Shown here: positions 12,805 to 12,884 of the stretch, piece after piece | How the letters are laid out: each line of letters starts with the position of its first letter | Position numbering within the stretch: the first letter of the stretch is position 1 | Assembly: GCA_001916715.1 (NCBI GenBank) | Contig: MNSZ01000075.1 | Span: 1-12,884, forward strand | DNA from: Firmicutes bacterium CAG:24053_14 | Lineage (GTDB): Bacteria; Bacillota; Clostridia; Oscillospirales; Oscillospiraceae | DNA: 12,884 nucleotides | Direction: 5' to 3' | Notes under the pieces: generated by a model | The model's input: the letters and a program-made list of their open reading frames with translations, nothing else | Database searches by the model: none | Told to the model about the DNA's origin: nothing | Translations under genes and position numbers: made by a program

Positions 12805-12884
12805 AAAGGCTGCGGTGTTCCCTACCCGGCTACACCGATTATAGGGCACGCCCTAAATGATTTAAAATCTCATTCGGCGCGAGG
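12805..12884 (+). ncRNA. ssrS: Candidate 6S RNA, 5' part only
   Basis: Not coding on either strand. The 5' portion AAAGGCTGCGGTGTTCCC resembles the start of bacterial 6S RNA (the closing stem with GNUGUUC, as in B. subtilis AAAG.CCUG..GUGUU and E. coli GAUGUUCGC). Further structure: CGGTGT (12813-12818) pairs with ACACCG (12832-12837), and TAGGGC (12842-12847) with GCCCTA (12850-12855). A -10-like AATAAT (12796-12801) stands just before the proposed AAAG 5' end. The 3' half, which should pair back with the 5' end in 6S RNA, lies outside the window, so this cannot be confirmed here. A minus-strand reading was considered; it has no terminator. Treat as a candidate. Confidence 0.42.

Noticed and set aside
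12791..12837. T-box-like GGGTAGGGAACACCGC on the minus strand
   Set aside because: It differs from the conserved AGGGTGGNACCGCG core, no terminator/antiterminator pair follows, and the downstream gene is not an aminoacyl-tRNA or amino-acid gene.
1..12884. CRISPR array, tRNA or rRNA genes, transposase or phage genes
   Set aside because: I found no regularly spaced repeats, tRNA cloverleaf, rRNA signature or transposase/integrase motifs in the window.

Overview
This window looks like chromosomal DNA of an obligately anaerobic, fermentative member of the Clostridia. Its base composition is fairly balanced, and an Oscillospiraceae/Ruminococcaceae-like gut bacterium is my best guess, but this is inference. 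The grounds are strong Shine-Dalgarno sites (AGGAGG, GAGGTGA), lipoprotein signal peptides with Gram-positive neighbours, classical sigma-A promoters, U-run terminators and a trimeric [FeFe] hydrogenase of the NAD/ferredoxin bifurcating type.

Layout. (1) Positions 1-3037, minus strand: a four-gene operon in the order Crp/Fnr-type regulator, solute-binding lipoprotein, ABC permease, ABC ATPase. The ATPase is cut by the left window edge. The operon has a near-consensus promoter (TTGACA, 16 bp, TATAAT), and a perfect 7-2-7 palindrome lies between the predicted transcription start and the ribosome binding site. (2) Positions 3038-3343: a divergent regulatory region with several inverted repeats and a TTTACA/TATAAT promoter for the hydrogenase. 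(3) Positions 3344-7381, plus strand: hydC-hydB-hydA, tightly coupled and closed by a strong terminator at 7401-7428. (4) Positions 7510-9633: one large lipoprotein with a DUF3298-like region and two Asp-rich calcium-type loops. (5) Positions 9634-9924: a gene-free stretch full of hairpins that looks like a dispersed non-coding repeat, followed by a perfect 11-bp-stem terminator. (6) Positions 9925-12461: a small conserved-looking protein, then an ilvA-ridA-acetyltransferase operon. (7) Positions 12467-12884: two facing terminators, a 52-residue membrane protein on the minus strand, and the probable 5' part of a 6S RNA running off the right edge.

How the parts work together. HydABC would couple oxidation of NADH and reduced ferredoxin to H2 formation. 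No maturation genes (hydE, hydF, hydG) are in the window. The divergent transporter operon appears to control itself through its own Crp-like regulator; its substrate and the regulator's ligand are unknown. IlvA releases reactive enamine/imine from threonine and RidA hydrolyses it, a textbook pairing. A sugar O-acetyltransferase is translationally coupled to ridA without an obvious reason.

The most interesting unexplained elements are the autoregulated Crp/ABC module with its unusual operator, the complex control region shared with the hydrogenase, the hairpin-rich repeat at 9672-9803, and the candidate 6S RNA. I see no clear new defence system, CRISPR array, prophage or insertion sequence.
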